Made by a program: the position numbers and the translations under genes. The notes under the pieces are model-generated. The model searched no databases. It saw only the letters and a list, made by a program, of their open reading frames with translations, and was not told the origin of the DNA. A stretch of DNA of 64,000 nucleotides, from NCBI RefSeq assembly GCF_007829335.1, contig NZ_VIWO01000007.1:186001-250000 (forward strand), written 5' to 3'. Of this stretch, positions 43,990-51,824 are shown in pieces (positions within the stretch are counted from its first letter, which is position 1; each line of letters begins with the position of its first letter). The DNA is from Chitinophaga polysaccharea. GTDB lineage: Bacteria; Bacteroidota; Bacteroidia; Chitinophagales; Chitinophagaceae.

Positions 43990-44985
43990 CTACGACTGCA
44001 ATGCAATCAGTTTTTTAAATGAGGTAAGCGCGCTACCCGACTCGAGTGATGCTACCGCCGCGGCAAAGCAATCATCGTAGGATGAATATTTCCCAAGGCT
44101 GTACAGGCCCATGGCCGCGTTGGCAAACACCACGGAATTCTGTGCCCAGGTACCTTCTCCTTTGAGTATTTTCATAAAGATCTTTGCGGCTTCTTCAGTA
44201 GAATTACCACCATAGATATCTTCCGGGTGTACCTTTCTTTTACCCAGCTGTTCCGGTGTCCAGTCCTGCTCTCCCTTATTGGTGATCACCTTGGTATCGG
44301 CGGTCAGGGAAATTTCGTCATATCCGTCCAGGCTGTGTACAATTACAAACTGTTTATCTGTTTGCTGGAACAGGTAGTTGTATACCCTTGCCATTTCCAG
44401 GTTATATACGCCAATGAGCTGATGTTTGGCCAATGCCGGATTTACCAGGGGACCCAGCATATTAAAGAATGTGCGGATACCCAGCTGGCGGCGGATACCG
44501 GCCACATGTTTCAGGGCCGGGTGAAATAATGGTGCGTGCAGGAAACAGATGCCGGATTCTTCCAGTTCTGTTTTCAGTTTGGCATCATCATTTTTGAACT
44601 TATAGCCTATCAGTTCCATCACATTGGAGGCGCCGCTTACGGAAGACACGCCATAGTTGCCATGTTTGGCTACTTTAGCGCCTGCCCCTGCTACTACAAA
44701 GCACGACAAGGTAGAAATATTAAAGGTATTTTTTGCATCCCCGCCGGTGCCTACGATGTCCAGTACATCGTAACCATTCAGGTTTACCGGTACACAAAGC
44801 TCCAGCAGTGCATCGCGGAAGCCGAGCAGCTCATCGATGGTGATACTGCGCATCAGGAAAACTGTCATGAAAGCGGCCAGTTCACTTTCATTGTACATAC
44901 CCTTGGAAATGCTGATCAGGATATCCTTTGCTGCTTCCCGGGAGAAGGTTTTATGTTCGAAGAGATAATTGAGAATCTTTTTCAT
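43990..44985 (-). CDS. trpD: Anthranilate phosphoribosyltransferase
   Basis: A 331-residue enzyme with the PRPP loop VGTGGDAKNTFNIST near residue 80, KHGNYGVSSVSGASNVME for anthranilate/metal binding and a FFNMLGPLVNPA block. It transfers phosphoribose to anthranilate. It is not fused to trpG. The 62-bp gap to trpG contains a short AGCTGTT repeat. Confidence 0.97.
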   Translation of the reverse strand: MKKILNYLFEHKTFSREAAKDILISISKGMYNESELAAFMTVFLMRSITIDELLGFRDALLELCVPVNLNGYDVLDIVGTGGDAKNTFNISTLSCFVVAGAGAKVAKHGNYGVSSVSGASNVMELIGYKFKNDDAKLKTELEESGICFLHAPLFHPALKHVAGIRRQLGIRTFFNMLGPLVNPALAKHQLIGVYNLEMARVYNYLFQQTDKQFVIVHSLDGYDEISLTADTKVITNKGEQDWTPEQLGKRKVHPEDIYGGNSTEEAAKIFMKILKGEGTWAQNSVVFANAAMGLYSLGKYSSYDDCFAAAVASLESGSALTSFKKLIALQS

Positions 44986-45016
44986 AGCTGTTAGCTGTTG
45001 GCTTTTAGCTTTTTTA
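44986..45016. repeat. AGCTGTT-type short tandem repeat between trpG and trpD
   Basis: A stretch AGCTGTT-AGCTGTT-GGCTTTT-AGCTTTTTT, imperfect 7-base units. Short AGCTnTT arrays are common between genes in this group of bacteria. It could loosen trpG-trpD transcription or simply be a relic. Confidence 0.45.
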
Positions 45017-45047
45017 ACAAAATGGTTTCATACGTTAAGGCTGTTAT

Positions 45048-45617
45048 TTATTGCTGTAGCCAGTTTCGCAGGATTTGCTCCCCCTGTGGCGTCAGTACAC
45101 TTTCGGGGTGAAACTGTACACCGCTTACATCGTATTTGTTATGTTGCAATGCCATAATAAAGCCGTCGTCATCTTTGGCAGTCACGATTAATTCAGCGGG
45201 GAGCGTACTTTCGTCGACCACCCATGAATGATAGCGACCTGCCTGGATCTGGCGCGGCATGCCTTTAAACAGGCGCCCGTTGTCGGCAATAATGTTTACC
45301 TGGGTAGCCACGCCGTGGTATACTTCTTTCAGGTTGGTTAAAGAAGCGCCAAAAGCCTGTCCGATGGCTTGCTGGCCGAGGCATACCCCAAAGATGGATT
45401 TGGTGGGGGCATACTCTTTAATGAGCGGCAGCAATAGCCCTGCTTCTTCCGGGATACCAGGGCCGGGAGATAAAATAATTTTATCGTAGTCGTTTACTTT
45501 TTCCAATGGAATTTCATCATTGCGCACCACGGTGACTTTGCCGTTGATGATTTTTTCCACGAGATGAACGAGGTTGTATGTAAAGGAGTCGTAATTATCG
45601 AAAACGAGGATATTCAT
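45048..45617 (-). CDS. trpG: Anthranilate synthase component II (glutamine amidotransferase)
   Basis: A 189-residue class I amidotransferase: LVFDNYDSFTYNLVH start, LSPGPGIPEEAG, the nucleophilic Cys in GVCLGQQAIG and the His-Glu pair in GVQFHPESVLT. It supplies ammonia to TrpE. ATG at 45617 is preferred; a GTG at 45620 would overlap the trpE stop. Confidence 0.97.
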   Translation of the reverse strand: MNILVFDNYDSFTYNLVHLVEKIINGKVTVVRNDEIPLEKVNDYDKIILSPGPGIPEEAGLLLPLIKEYAPTKSIFGVCLGQQAIGQAFGASLTNLKEVYHGVATQVNIIADNGRLFKGMPRQIQAGRYHSWVVDESTLPAELIVTAKDDDGFIMALQHNKYDVSGVQFHPESVLTPQGEQILRNWLQQ

Positions 45618-45619
45618 CA

Positions 45620-47029
45620 CTAAATTTTTTGTGCCAGCAGGATGGCTTGTTTTAATGCATTGAGTTTGTTATTGACTTCTTCCAGTTCAGAAGAGGCTAC
45701 TGACTTGGCCACTACGCCCGCTCCGGCCTGGTAGTACAGGGTATTCATTTTACTAAGTATGGAACGGATCATGATGGCGTGGTTAAAGTCGCCGTTGAAG
45801 CCTACCGCACCGATACAGCCGCCATAGAAGCCGCGGGCAGTGGGCTCATATTGATCAATGATTTCCATGGCCCTGTATTTGGGAGCGCCGGAAAGTGTGC
45901 CTGCAGGGAAGGACGATGCCAGCAGGGCAAAAGGATTCATAGTTGGATCCACTTTCCCGGTTACTTCACTCACCAGGTGAATCACGTGCGAGTAAAAATG
46001 TACTTTCCGGTAGGAAGCCACTTCCACCTCGGTGGCATTGCGGCTCAGATCATTGCGGGCCAGGTCTACCAGCATCACATGTTCTGCATTTTCCTTTGGA
46101 TCTTCCAGCAGTTTTTCTGCCAGCAACTTATCCTGGCTATCATCCCCGGTACGGCGGAAAGTGCCTGCTATCGGGTGAATGGTGGCCTTGCCGTTGGTAA
46201 TTACGATCTGCGCTTCAGGGGAAGAACCCATTAGTTTATAGTCGCCGTAATCGAAGAAGAAAAGATAAGGAGAAGGGTTGATGGAGCGGAGGGCGCGGTA
46301 TACATTGAATTCATCGCCACGGAAGGACTGCTGGAAGGAACGGGAGAGTACTACCTGGAAAACATCTCCGCGGAAACAGTGTTGCTTGCCTTTTTCCACC
46401 ATTTGCATGTATGCTGCATCTGTCATATTGCTTTCCTCTACTCCGGTGGCGGCAAATGGATACCCCGGTGAGTCTTTATGCCGTATGAGTGATTCTACCA
46501 GGTCAAATTCGCTATCGAGACCTTCTACCTGGTTTTCACAAAGAAAGAGTTCATCTTTAAAGTGATTGATGGCAATGATATATTGATAGTAGCGGTAGCG
46601 CATCAGGGGGATGGTATTACCGGCTTGTTTTTGTTTATTGAATTCGATGGTTTCGAAGAACTGTACCGCATCGAACGTGGTGTAGCCAAAGAGGCTCTGG
46701 GCACCTGGTACGGGGTGTTTGCCACTAAAAGAGAAGTTGCCCAGGAATTTCTGCAATTCATCCAGCACGCTCTGGCTGTTTTTCAGCTCTTTCTTTTCTA
46801 CCGGCAGGTTGGGATATTTGAATTCAAACTTAGTGGTAGAAGTAACTTCGATGCCTGCAATAGGTTTTACGCAGATAAAGGAATAGCTGTTTTCACTGGC
46901 CCTGTAGTCGGTGCTTTCGAGGAGGATGGAACCGGGGAATTTATCGCGGAGCCGCAGATATATCCCCACTGGCGTGAAAATGTCTGCCAGCATCTGTTTC
47001 GATCTCGTGTTTACTTGGATGGTACGCAT
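45620..47029 (-). CDS. trpE: Anthranilate synthase component I
   Basis: A 469-residue chorismate-using enzyme. Seen: LLESTDYRASENSYSFI with the Ser of the usual LLES tryptophan feedback site, FRGDVFQVVLSR, PIAGTFRRTGD, EHVMLVDLARNDLSR and GTLSGAPKYRAMEIID. It makes anthranilate from chorismate and is probably inhibited by tryptophan. Transcription is probably controlled by the leader peptide and terminator just upstream (47086-47208). Confidence 0.97.
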   Translation of the reverse strand: MRTIQVNTRSKQMLADIFTPVGIYLRLRDKFPGSILLESTDYRASENSYSFICVKPIAGIEVTSTTKFEFKYPNLPVEKKELKNSQSVLDELQKFLGNFSFSGKHPVPGAQSLFGYTTFDAVQFFETIEFNKQKQAGNTIPLMRYRYYQYIIAINHFKDELFLCENQVEGLDSEFDLVESLIRHKDSPGYPFAATGVEESNMTDAAYMQMVEKGKQHCFRGDVFQVVLSRSFQQSFRGDEFNVYRALRSINPSPYLFFFDYGDYKLMGSSPEAQIVITNGKATIHPIAGTFRRTGDDSQDKLLAEKLLEDPKENAEHVMLVDLARNDLSRNATEVEVASYRKVHFYSHVIHLVSEVTGKVDPTMNPFALLASSFPAGTLSGAPKYRAMEIIDQYEPTARGFYGGCIGAVGFNGDFNHAIMIRSILSKMNTLYYQAGAGVVAKSVASSELEEVNNKLNALKQAILLAQKI

Positions 47030-47085
47030 GATATATTGGGTGAAATGTTTGTTTTTCTGTTGAAATAGAATGGTATAAAAAGCCA

Positions 47086-47114
47086 GAAGGCCCGCTGTGT
47101 AACAGCGGGCCTTC
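47086..47114 (-). terminator. trp attenuator terminator
   Basis: On the minus strand a perfect 12-bp stem (47114-47103 with 47097-47086), 5-base loop, followed by GCC and five T residues (47081-47077). It lies between the Trp-rich leader peptide gene and trpE, 57 bp before the trpE start codon, so it acts inside the leader RNA and not at an operon end. Confidence 0.9.
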
Positions 47115-47208
47115 CAAATATATTTCTAAACGAAACATGGCACTGTAACACAGATCAGGAATTGATTCCGTGCCACCACCAATGTTTATTTGTAATGATA
47201 TTTTGCAT
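47095..47208 (-). promoter_or_regulatory. trp leader: alternative pairings of an attenuator
   Basis: Three competing structures can be drawn on the minus-strand RNA. 1:2 pairs TGGCAC, which includes the last Trp codon and the His codon, with GTGCCA near 47141. 2:3 (antiterminator) pairs 47153-47141 with 47107-47095, 11 Watson-Crick pairs plus one G-U in 13. 3:4 is the terminator at 47114-47086. A ribosome stalled at the Trp codons would free segment 2 to pair with 3. Confidence 0.75.
47155..47208 (-). CDS. trpL: trp operon leader peptide, 17 residues with three Trp codons in a row
   Basis: A short gene read from ATG at 47208 to TGA at 47157-47155, product MQNIITNKHWWWHGINS. The three TGG codons are codons 10-12 (47181-47173). 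Tryptophan is the rarest common residue, and a run of three in 17 just upstream of trpE with a terminator behind it is the classic design of an attenuation leader. It begins about 8 bases after the predicted -7 element, so the mRNA is nearly leaderless. No other reading frame in this region makes sense. Confidence 0.85.
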   Translation of the reverse strand: MQNIITNKHWWWHGINS

Positions 47209-47215
47209 AGCGGGA

Positions 47216-47246
47216 CAAAAATGGGCATTTTTTTTATAAAATGCAA
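47216..47246 (-). promoter_or_regulatory. Predicted trp promoter
   Basis: Minus strand TTTG (47246-47243), 19 bp, CATTTTTG (47223-47216), one base off TAnnTTTG. It lies in the 56-bp gap between the hisB stop and the trpL start. Confidence 0.45.
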
Positions 47247-47264
47247 ATTTTTTTCGCGTGTCAC

Positions 47265-48401
47265 TTATAATACTCCTTTTGTAGATGGCAGCTGCATATT
47301 GTAAGGGTTCCGCTTCACGGCCATCTTAATGGCTTTGGCAAATGCCTTGAAGATCGCTTCTATCTTATGGTGCTCATTTTCACCCGTTGCCTGGATGTTC
47401 AGGTTTGATTTAGCGCCGTCGGAGAAGGATTTGAAGAAATGATAAAACATTTCGGTAGGCATCTCTCCTATCTTTTCCCTTTTAAACTCCGCATCCCATA
47501 CCAGCCAGTTACGGCCGCCAAAGTCGATTCCCACCTGCGCGAGGCAGTCGTCCATAGGCAAACAGAAACCATATCTTTCAATACCGCGTTTATCGCCCAG
47601 GCCTTTTGCAATGGCTTCTCCCAAAGCAATACCAGTATCTTCTATGGTATGGTGTTCATCTATATGTAAATCGCCTTTAGCGGTAATATTCAGGTCGATA
47701 GCGCCATGGCGGGCAATCTGGTCGAGCATATGATCAAAGAAGCCCAGTCCTGTATGAATATTGGCTTTGCCAGTACCGTCGAGGTTCAGTTCAATGCTGA
47801 TATCCGTTTCGTTAGTTTTTCGTACATGCGTTACCGTTCTCAATCCCAGTTTCAGGAATTCATAGATACGGTTCCAGTCGGTCGATTCCAGCACTATCAC
47901 AGATTGCAGGGCGGCCACATCATCGCCGATCTCCGCGCTGCCCAGGCCGGAGCCTTCATTGATCCAGATGGCTTTGCTGCCCAGGTTCTTAGCCAGCTGT
48001 ACATCGGTGATCCGGTCGCCTATTACAAAAGAGTTGGCCAGATCGTAGCTGCCATCCAGGTATTTAGTGAGCATACCGGTACGAGGCTTACGGGTGGGCG
48101 CATTATCGGCCGGAAAAGAGCGGTCGATACATACTTCATCGAATTTCACGCCTTCATTTTCGAAGGCTTTCATGATCATATTTTGTGCCGGCCAGAAGGT
48201 GTCTTCCGGGAAAGACGCTGTACCCAGGCCATCCTGGTTGGTAACCATCACCAGTTCATAATCCAGTTCGGCCGCTATCCGGGCCATATTCACAAATACC
48301 TTGGGATAGAACTCTATTTTATCCAGGCTATCGATCTGGTAGGTGGGTGGTACTTCTTTGATAAGGGTACCATCGCGATCTATAAAGAGTACACGTTTCA
48401 T
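47265..48401 (-). CDS. hisB: Bifunctional histidinol-phosphatase / imidazoleglycerol-phosphate dehydratase
   Basis: A 378-residue fusion. N-terminal HAD phosphatase (1-165): nucleophile motif FIDRDGTLIKE, MVTNQDGLG and VIGDRITDVQLAK. C-terminal IGPD domain (about 190-378): two-fold repeat with GFFDHMLDQIARHG, DEHHTIED and GENEHHKIEAIFKA metal-binding motifs. This proteobacterial-type fusion is common in Bacteroidota. It overlaps hisC by 4 bp (ATGA). The trp promoter begins right after its stop. Confidence 0.97.
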   Translation of the reverse strand: MKRVLFIDRDGTLIKEVPPTYQIDSLDKIEFYPKVFVNMARIAAELDYELVMVTNQDGLGTASFPEDTFWPAQNMIMKAFENEGVKFDEVCIDRSFPADNAPTRKPRTGMLTKYLDGSYDLANSFVIGDRITDVQLAKNLGSKAIWINEGSGLGSAEIGDDVAALQSVIVLESTDWNRIYEFLKLGLRTVTHVRKTNETDISIELNLDGTGKANIHTGLGFFDHMLDQIARHGAIDLNITAKGDLHIDEHHTIEDTGIALGEAIAKGLGDKRGIERYGFCLPMDDCLAQVGIDFGGRNWLVWDAEFKREKIGEMPTEMFYHFFKSFSDGAKSNLNIQATGENEHHKIEAIFKAFAKAIKMAVKRNPYNMQLPSTKGVL

Positions 48402-49471
48402 GCAGATACAGGCGTTTCTTTTTTCAGGTTAAAAGATTTCAATACTTCCAGCAGGTGCAGGTTTTCGGCGGGAGTACCGATGGTAATGCGCAGGCAGCCC
48501 ATGCACAGCTCTACTTTGGAGCGGTCGCGCACCACGATGCCGCGTTCAATGAGATAGTTATAAATACCTTTGGCATCGGTAGTTTTTACCAGGATAAAGC
48601 TGGCATCGCTGGGGTAAATTTCCAGTACTTCCGGCAGCTGAATAAGGCCGGCAGAGAGCAGGTCGCGCTCTATCACGATTTCGCGGATCCACTCGTTTAC
48701 CTGGCTTACATTGTCCAGCGCCTGTAAGGCCAGCTCATTGGTGGCCTGGCTGATATTGTACGGAGGTTTTACCTTGTTGAAAGTATTGACGATATCTTCG
48801 CTGGCAAAGGCCATCCCGATCCGGAGCCCTGCCAGTCCCCAGGCTTTGGACAGGGTTTGCAGTACTACCAGGTTCGGGTATTCTGTCAGCTCCTGTATGA
48901 ATGTTTTCTGGCGGGAGAAATTAATGTAAGCTTCATCGATCACCACGATGCCATCGAAGTTGTTCAACAGCAATTCAATGTCCGCACGGTTAATGGAGTT
49001 GCCGGTCGGGTTATTGGGAGAGCAGATAAAAATCAGTTTGGTATTTTCATCGATGGCTTGTTGCAGCGCAGGGATGTCTAGCTGAAAATCAGGTGTAAGG
49101 CTCACTTTGCGTACAATGGCATCGTTGATGTGCGCACTTACTTCGTACATGCCGTAAGTAGGCGGACAGAGCACCACGTTATCCACACCGGGGTTTACGA
49201 AGCAGCGATACAGTACATCAATTGCTTCATCGCTGCCGTGGCCGATGAAAATATTCTGTGGCGGCACGCCTTTTATTTCGGCCATTTTATATTTCAGTTT
49301 CCACTGCATCGGATCGGGGTAGCGGTTATAATTTACCGGCAGCGGTGATCCGAAATTATTTTCATTGGCGTCCAGGAAAATGGTCGCTTCTCCTTTAAAC
49401 TCATCCCGGGCAGTAGAATATGGCACCAGTCTTTTTATATTTTCCCTGATCAGGGTATCGAGATTAAACAT
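48398..49471 (-). CDS. hisC: Histidinol-phosphate aminotransferase
   Basis: A 357-residue fold-type I PLP enzyme. Seen: FLDANENNFGSP, NIFIGHGSDEAIDVL, CSPNNPTGN, VIDEAYINFSRQ and the PLP Lys in LQTLSKAWGLAGLRIG near residue 215. It converts imidazole acetol phosphate to histidinol phosphate. ATGA overlap with hisB, 22-bp gap to hisD. Confidence 0.97.
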   Translation of the reverse strand: MFNLDTLIRENIKRLVPYSTARDEFKGEATIFLDANENNFGSPLPVNYNRYPDPMQWKLKYKMAEIKGVPPQNIFIGHGSDEAIDVLYRCFVNPGVDNVVLCPPTYGMYEVSAHINDAIVRKVSLTPDFQLDIPALQQAIDENTKLIFICSPNNPTGNSINRADIELLLNNFDGIVVIDEAYINFSRQKTFIQELTEYPNLVVLQTLSKAWGLAGLRIGMAFASEDIVNTFNKVKPPYNISQATNELALQALDNVSQVNEWIREIVIERDLLSAGLIQLPEVLEIYPSDASFILVKTTDAKGIYNYLIERGIVVRDRSKVELCMGCLRITIGTPAENLHLLEVLKSFNLKKETPVSA

Positions 49472-49493
49472 ATCGATTGTAATTAGGTGATTA

Positions 49494-50777
49494 TTATGAG
49501 TTGGGTATCTCCAGTTGCTGTAATCTTACGGTCACGGCGTTCTTATGTGCTTCCAGTCCCTCTGCTGCGGCCATAGCTTCGATGGTGGCGCCAATGTTTT
49601 GTAGTCCTTCCGGTGAAATCTGCTGGAAAGTAATTTTCTTCACGAAGCTGTCCAGCGATACGCCGCTATAGGCGCGGGCATAACCATTGGTGGGCAGGGT
49701 ATGGTTGGTACCGGATGCGTAGTCGCCTGCGCTTTCAGGAGTGTAGTTACCCATGAATACAGACCCTGCATCGGTGACCCTGTCTGCCAGGTTTTCGGCG
49801 CCATTACAAGCTAAGATAAGGTGTTCCGGCGCATATGCGTTCAACATATCTATGGCAGTATCAATATCTTTCACCAGGATAATTTTGCTGTTATCCAGCG
49901 CAGTCGTGGCAATTCCTCTACGGGGCAGCTTTTCCAGCTGGGCATTGAGGGCGTTGGTCACGTTGGTGATGACGCTTTCGCTGGTGGTTACCAGTACTAC
50001 CTGGCTATCGGGGCCGTGTTCAGCCTGTGATAACAGGTCGGCTGCCACAAAATCCGGGATACAGCTATCATCTGCCAGTACGGCCACTTCCGAAGGGCCG
50101 GCCGGCATATCGATGGCTACCCCGCTTTTGTTGACCAGCTGTTTGGCGCAGGTTACGTATTGGTTACCGGGGCCAAAGATCTTATATACCTGTGGTACGG
50201 ACTCCGTACCATATGCCATAGCGCCAATGGCTTGTACACCTCCGATGGTAAACACTTTTTCAATGCCTACCAACTGTGCGGTGTAGAGGATGGCCGGGTG
50301 CAGGGACGGTGTACATAGTACCACTTCTTTACAACCTGCTATCATGGCAGGGATACCCAACATCAGGATGGTGGAAAACAAGGGTGCTGATCCACCGGGA
50401 ATATATAAACCTACCTTTTGAATGGCTACGGGTTTGCGCCAGCATTGCACGCCGGGCATGGTTTCAATCACCTGCACTTTTTCCTGTTGTGCGCGGTGGA
50501 AGGTGGTAATATTTTTGGCTGCCTGCTGGATCGCCGCTTTCAGGGCGGGTTCCAGTACCGCTTCTGCTGCGGCAAAAGCGGCGGCTGGCACCTGGATATT
50601 TTCCAGGGTTACCTTATCAAATTCGGCGGCAAATTTTCTGATGGCTTTGTCGCCATTGTCGCGCACTTCCTGCAGGATGTTATTCACTTTTTGTTCCAGC
50701 GCGGAAGTATCCATTACAGGTCTTTGCAGCAGGGCTGCCCAGGCATTTTTTTCCGGAAATCTAATTGTTTGCATCAT
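49494..50777 (-). CDS. hisD: Histidinol dehydrogenase
   Basis: A 427-residue zinc enzyme. Family landmarks: GLYIPGGSAPLFST, GVQAIGAMAYGTESVP, KIFGPGNQYVT, DMPAGPSEVAVLAD, QAEHGPDSQ (zinc-binding Gln/His) and YAPEHL. It oxidises histidinol to histidine in two steps. Two adjacent ATG codons (50777 and 50774) are possible starts. It is 11 bp from hisG. Confidence 0.97.
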   Translation of the reverse strand: MMQTIRFPEKNAWAALLQRPVMDTSALEQKVNNILQEVRDNGDKAIRKFAAEFDKVTLENIQVPAAAFAAAEAVLEPALKAAIQQAAKNITTFHRAQQEKVQVIETMPGVQCWRKPVAIQKVGLYIPGGSAPLFSTILMLGIPAMIAGCKEVVLCTPSLHPAILYTAQLVGIEKVFTIGGVQAIGAMAYGTESVPQVYKIFGPGNQYVTCAKQLVNKSGVAIDMPAGPSEVAVLADDSCIPDFVAADLLSQAEHGPDSQVVLVTTSESVITNVTNALNAQLEKLPRRGIATTALDNSKIILVKDIDTAIDMLNAYAPEHLILACNGAENLADRVTDAGSVFMGNYTPESAGDYASGTNHTLPTNGYARAYSGVSLDSFVKKITFQQISPEGLQNIGATIEAMAAAEGLEAHKNAVTVRLQQLEIPNS

Positions 50778-50788
50778 TGACTCTTTTA

Positions 50789-51643
50789 TCAGATCACCAT
50801 TTTTTCGATGGGCACCACCAGGATACCTTGTGCGCCGGCTTCTTTGAGGCTTTCGATGATATCCCAGAAATCATTTTCATTGAGTACGGAGTGTACAGAG
50901 CTCCAGCCAGCTTCTGCCAATGGCAGTACGGTAGGGCTTTTCATGCCTGGCAGCAATCCAATGATTTCATTCAGTTTATCATTGGGTGCGTTGAGCAGGA
51001 TGTATTTATTGTTCTTCGCCTTTCTCACCGCCTGGATACGGAACAGTAGTTTATCGAGCAGCACCTGTTGTTCAGCTGTAAGCTGGTGACAGGCAGCCAA
51101 TACAGCTTCTGACTTGAGAACAGTTTCTACTTCTTTCAGTCCATTCATGAACAGGGTGGAACCACTGCTCACCAGGTCGCAGATAGCATCCGCCAAACCT
51201 ATGCCCGGCGCTATTTCTACCGAACCACTGATTTCGTGTATTTCAGCGGTGATACCATTGCGTTTCAGGAAATCTTCAACAATTACGGGATAGCTGGTAG
51301 CAATCCTTTTGTTTTGCAGGTCTTTTACAGACGTGTAATCCACTGATTTCTCCACCGCCATAGATAAGCGGCATTTGCCGAATCCCAGCTTCTGTACGAT
51401 GTTTACCTGCTTTTGTTTTTCCAGTACTACATTCTCACCCACGATGCCGATATCGGCTACACCATCTTCAATGTATTGAGGAATATCATCATCGCGCAGG
51501 AAAAACACTTCCAGCGGAAAGTTGGTTGCTTCTGTTTTCAGCTTGTTCACACCATTGTTGATGTCGATGCCGCATTCCTTCAGCAATTTGATGGAATCGT
51601 CGTGCAGGCGGCCTGATTTCTGGATTGCAATTTTTAATTTCAT
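50789..51643 (-). CDS. hisG: ATP phosphoribosyltransferase (long form)
   Basis: A 284-residue HisG of the long type, with a C-terminal ACT-like regulatory domain (about 210-284, LLDKLLFRIQAVRKAKNNKY) that binds histidine for feedback inhibition. Catalytic part: KIAIQKSGRLHDDS, the DDIPQYIEDGVADIGIVGEN block and the PRPP loop VEIAPGIGLADAICDLVSSGST. ATG at 51643 is chosen because it gives the family N-terminus; the upstream frame runs through the attenuator hairpin. First structural gene after the his leader. Confidence 0.96.
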   Translation of the reverse strand: MKLKIAIQKSGRLHDDSIKLLKECGIDINNGVNKLKTEATNFPLEVFFLRDDDIPQYIEDGVADIGIVGENVVLEKQKQVNIVQKLGFGKCRLSMAVEKSVDYTSVKDLQNKRIATSYPVIVEDFLKRNGITAEIHEISGSVEIAPGIGLADAICDLVSSGSTLFMNGLKEVETVLKSEAVLAACHQLTAEQQVLLDKLLFRIQAVRKAKNNKYILLNAPNDKLNEIIGLLPGMKSPTVLPLAEAGWSSVHSVLNENDFWDIIESLKEAGAQGILVVPIEKMVI

Positions 51644-51660
51644 CCTGGGTAAAAATAAAA

Positions 51661-51687
51661 AGGGGCTTACCTCTTCGGTAAGCCCCT
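51661..51687 (-). terminator. his attenuator terminator
   Basis: On the minus strand a perfect 11-bp stem (51687-51677 with 51671-51661), 5-base loop, followed at once by TTTTTATTTTTA. It ends 17 bp before the hisG start codon and 43 bp after the end of the His-rich leader peptide gene. Confidence 0.92.
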
Positions 51688-51746
51688 GTTGATGATGTAA
51701 TATGGTGATATACACAAAATCATCCCCTGCCTACCGTGCTGGTAAG
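51677..51746 (-). promoter_or_regulatory. his leader: alternative pairings of an attenuator
   Basis: On the minus-strand RNA, CTTACC (51746-51741) can pair with GGTAGG (51735-51730) as a 1:2 hairpin; GGTAGGC (51735-51729, containing the leader stop codon TAG) can pair with GCTTACC (51683-51677), the 5' arm of the terminator, as the antiterminator (six Watson-Crick pairs, one G-U). A ribosome stalled in the His run covers CTTACC and favours the antiterminator; one that reaches the stop covers GGTAGG and favours termination. Confidence 0.7.
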
Positions 51747-51784
51747 ATATGATGGTGATGATGTATATGTATGTTTGTTGTCAT
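51731..51784 (-). CDS. hisL: his operon leader peptide, 17 residues with six His codons
   Basis: A short gene read from ATG at 51784 to TAG at 51733-51731, product MTTNIHIHHHHHILPAR. His codons are 6 and 8-12 (CAT or CAC), five of them consecutive. It lies between a consensus promoter and a strong terminator upstream of hisG, exactly as in histidine attenuation. Too short for usual gene calling. The match of content, place and structure makes chance very unlikely. Confidence 0.88.
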   Translation of the reverse strand: MTTNIHIHHHHHILPAR

Positions 51785-51794
51785 AATTCGGGTA

Positions 51795-51824
51795 CAAAAA
51801 TAGTAATGAAAATGATAAATCAAA
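51795..51824 (-). promoter_or_regulatory. Predicted his promoter
   Basis: Minus strand TTTG (51824-51821), 18 bp, TATTTTTG (51802-51795): full consensus. It ends 10 bp before the hisL ATG, so transcripts are nearly leaderless, like the trp leader. Confidence 0.6.

Noticed and set aside
46941..47264. 107-residue open frame across the trp leader
   Set aside because: Runs through the terminator and into trpE in another frame; the leader peptide frame with the Trp run explains the region better.
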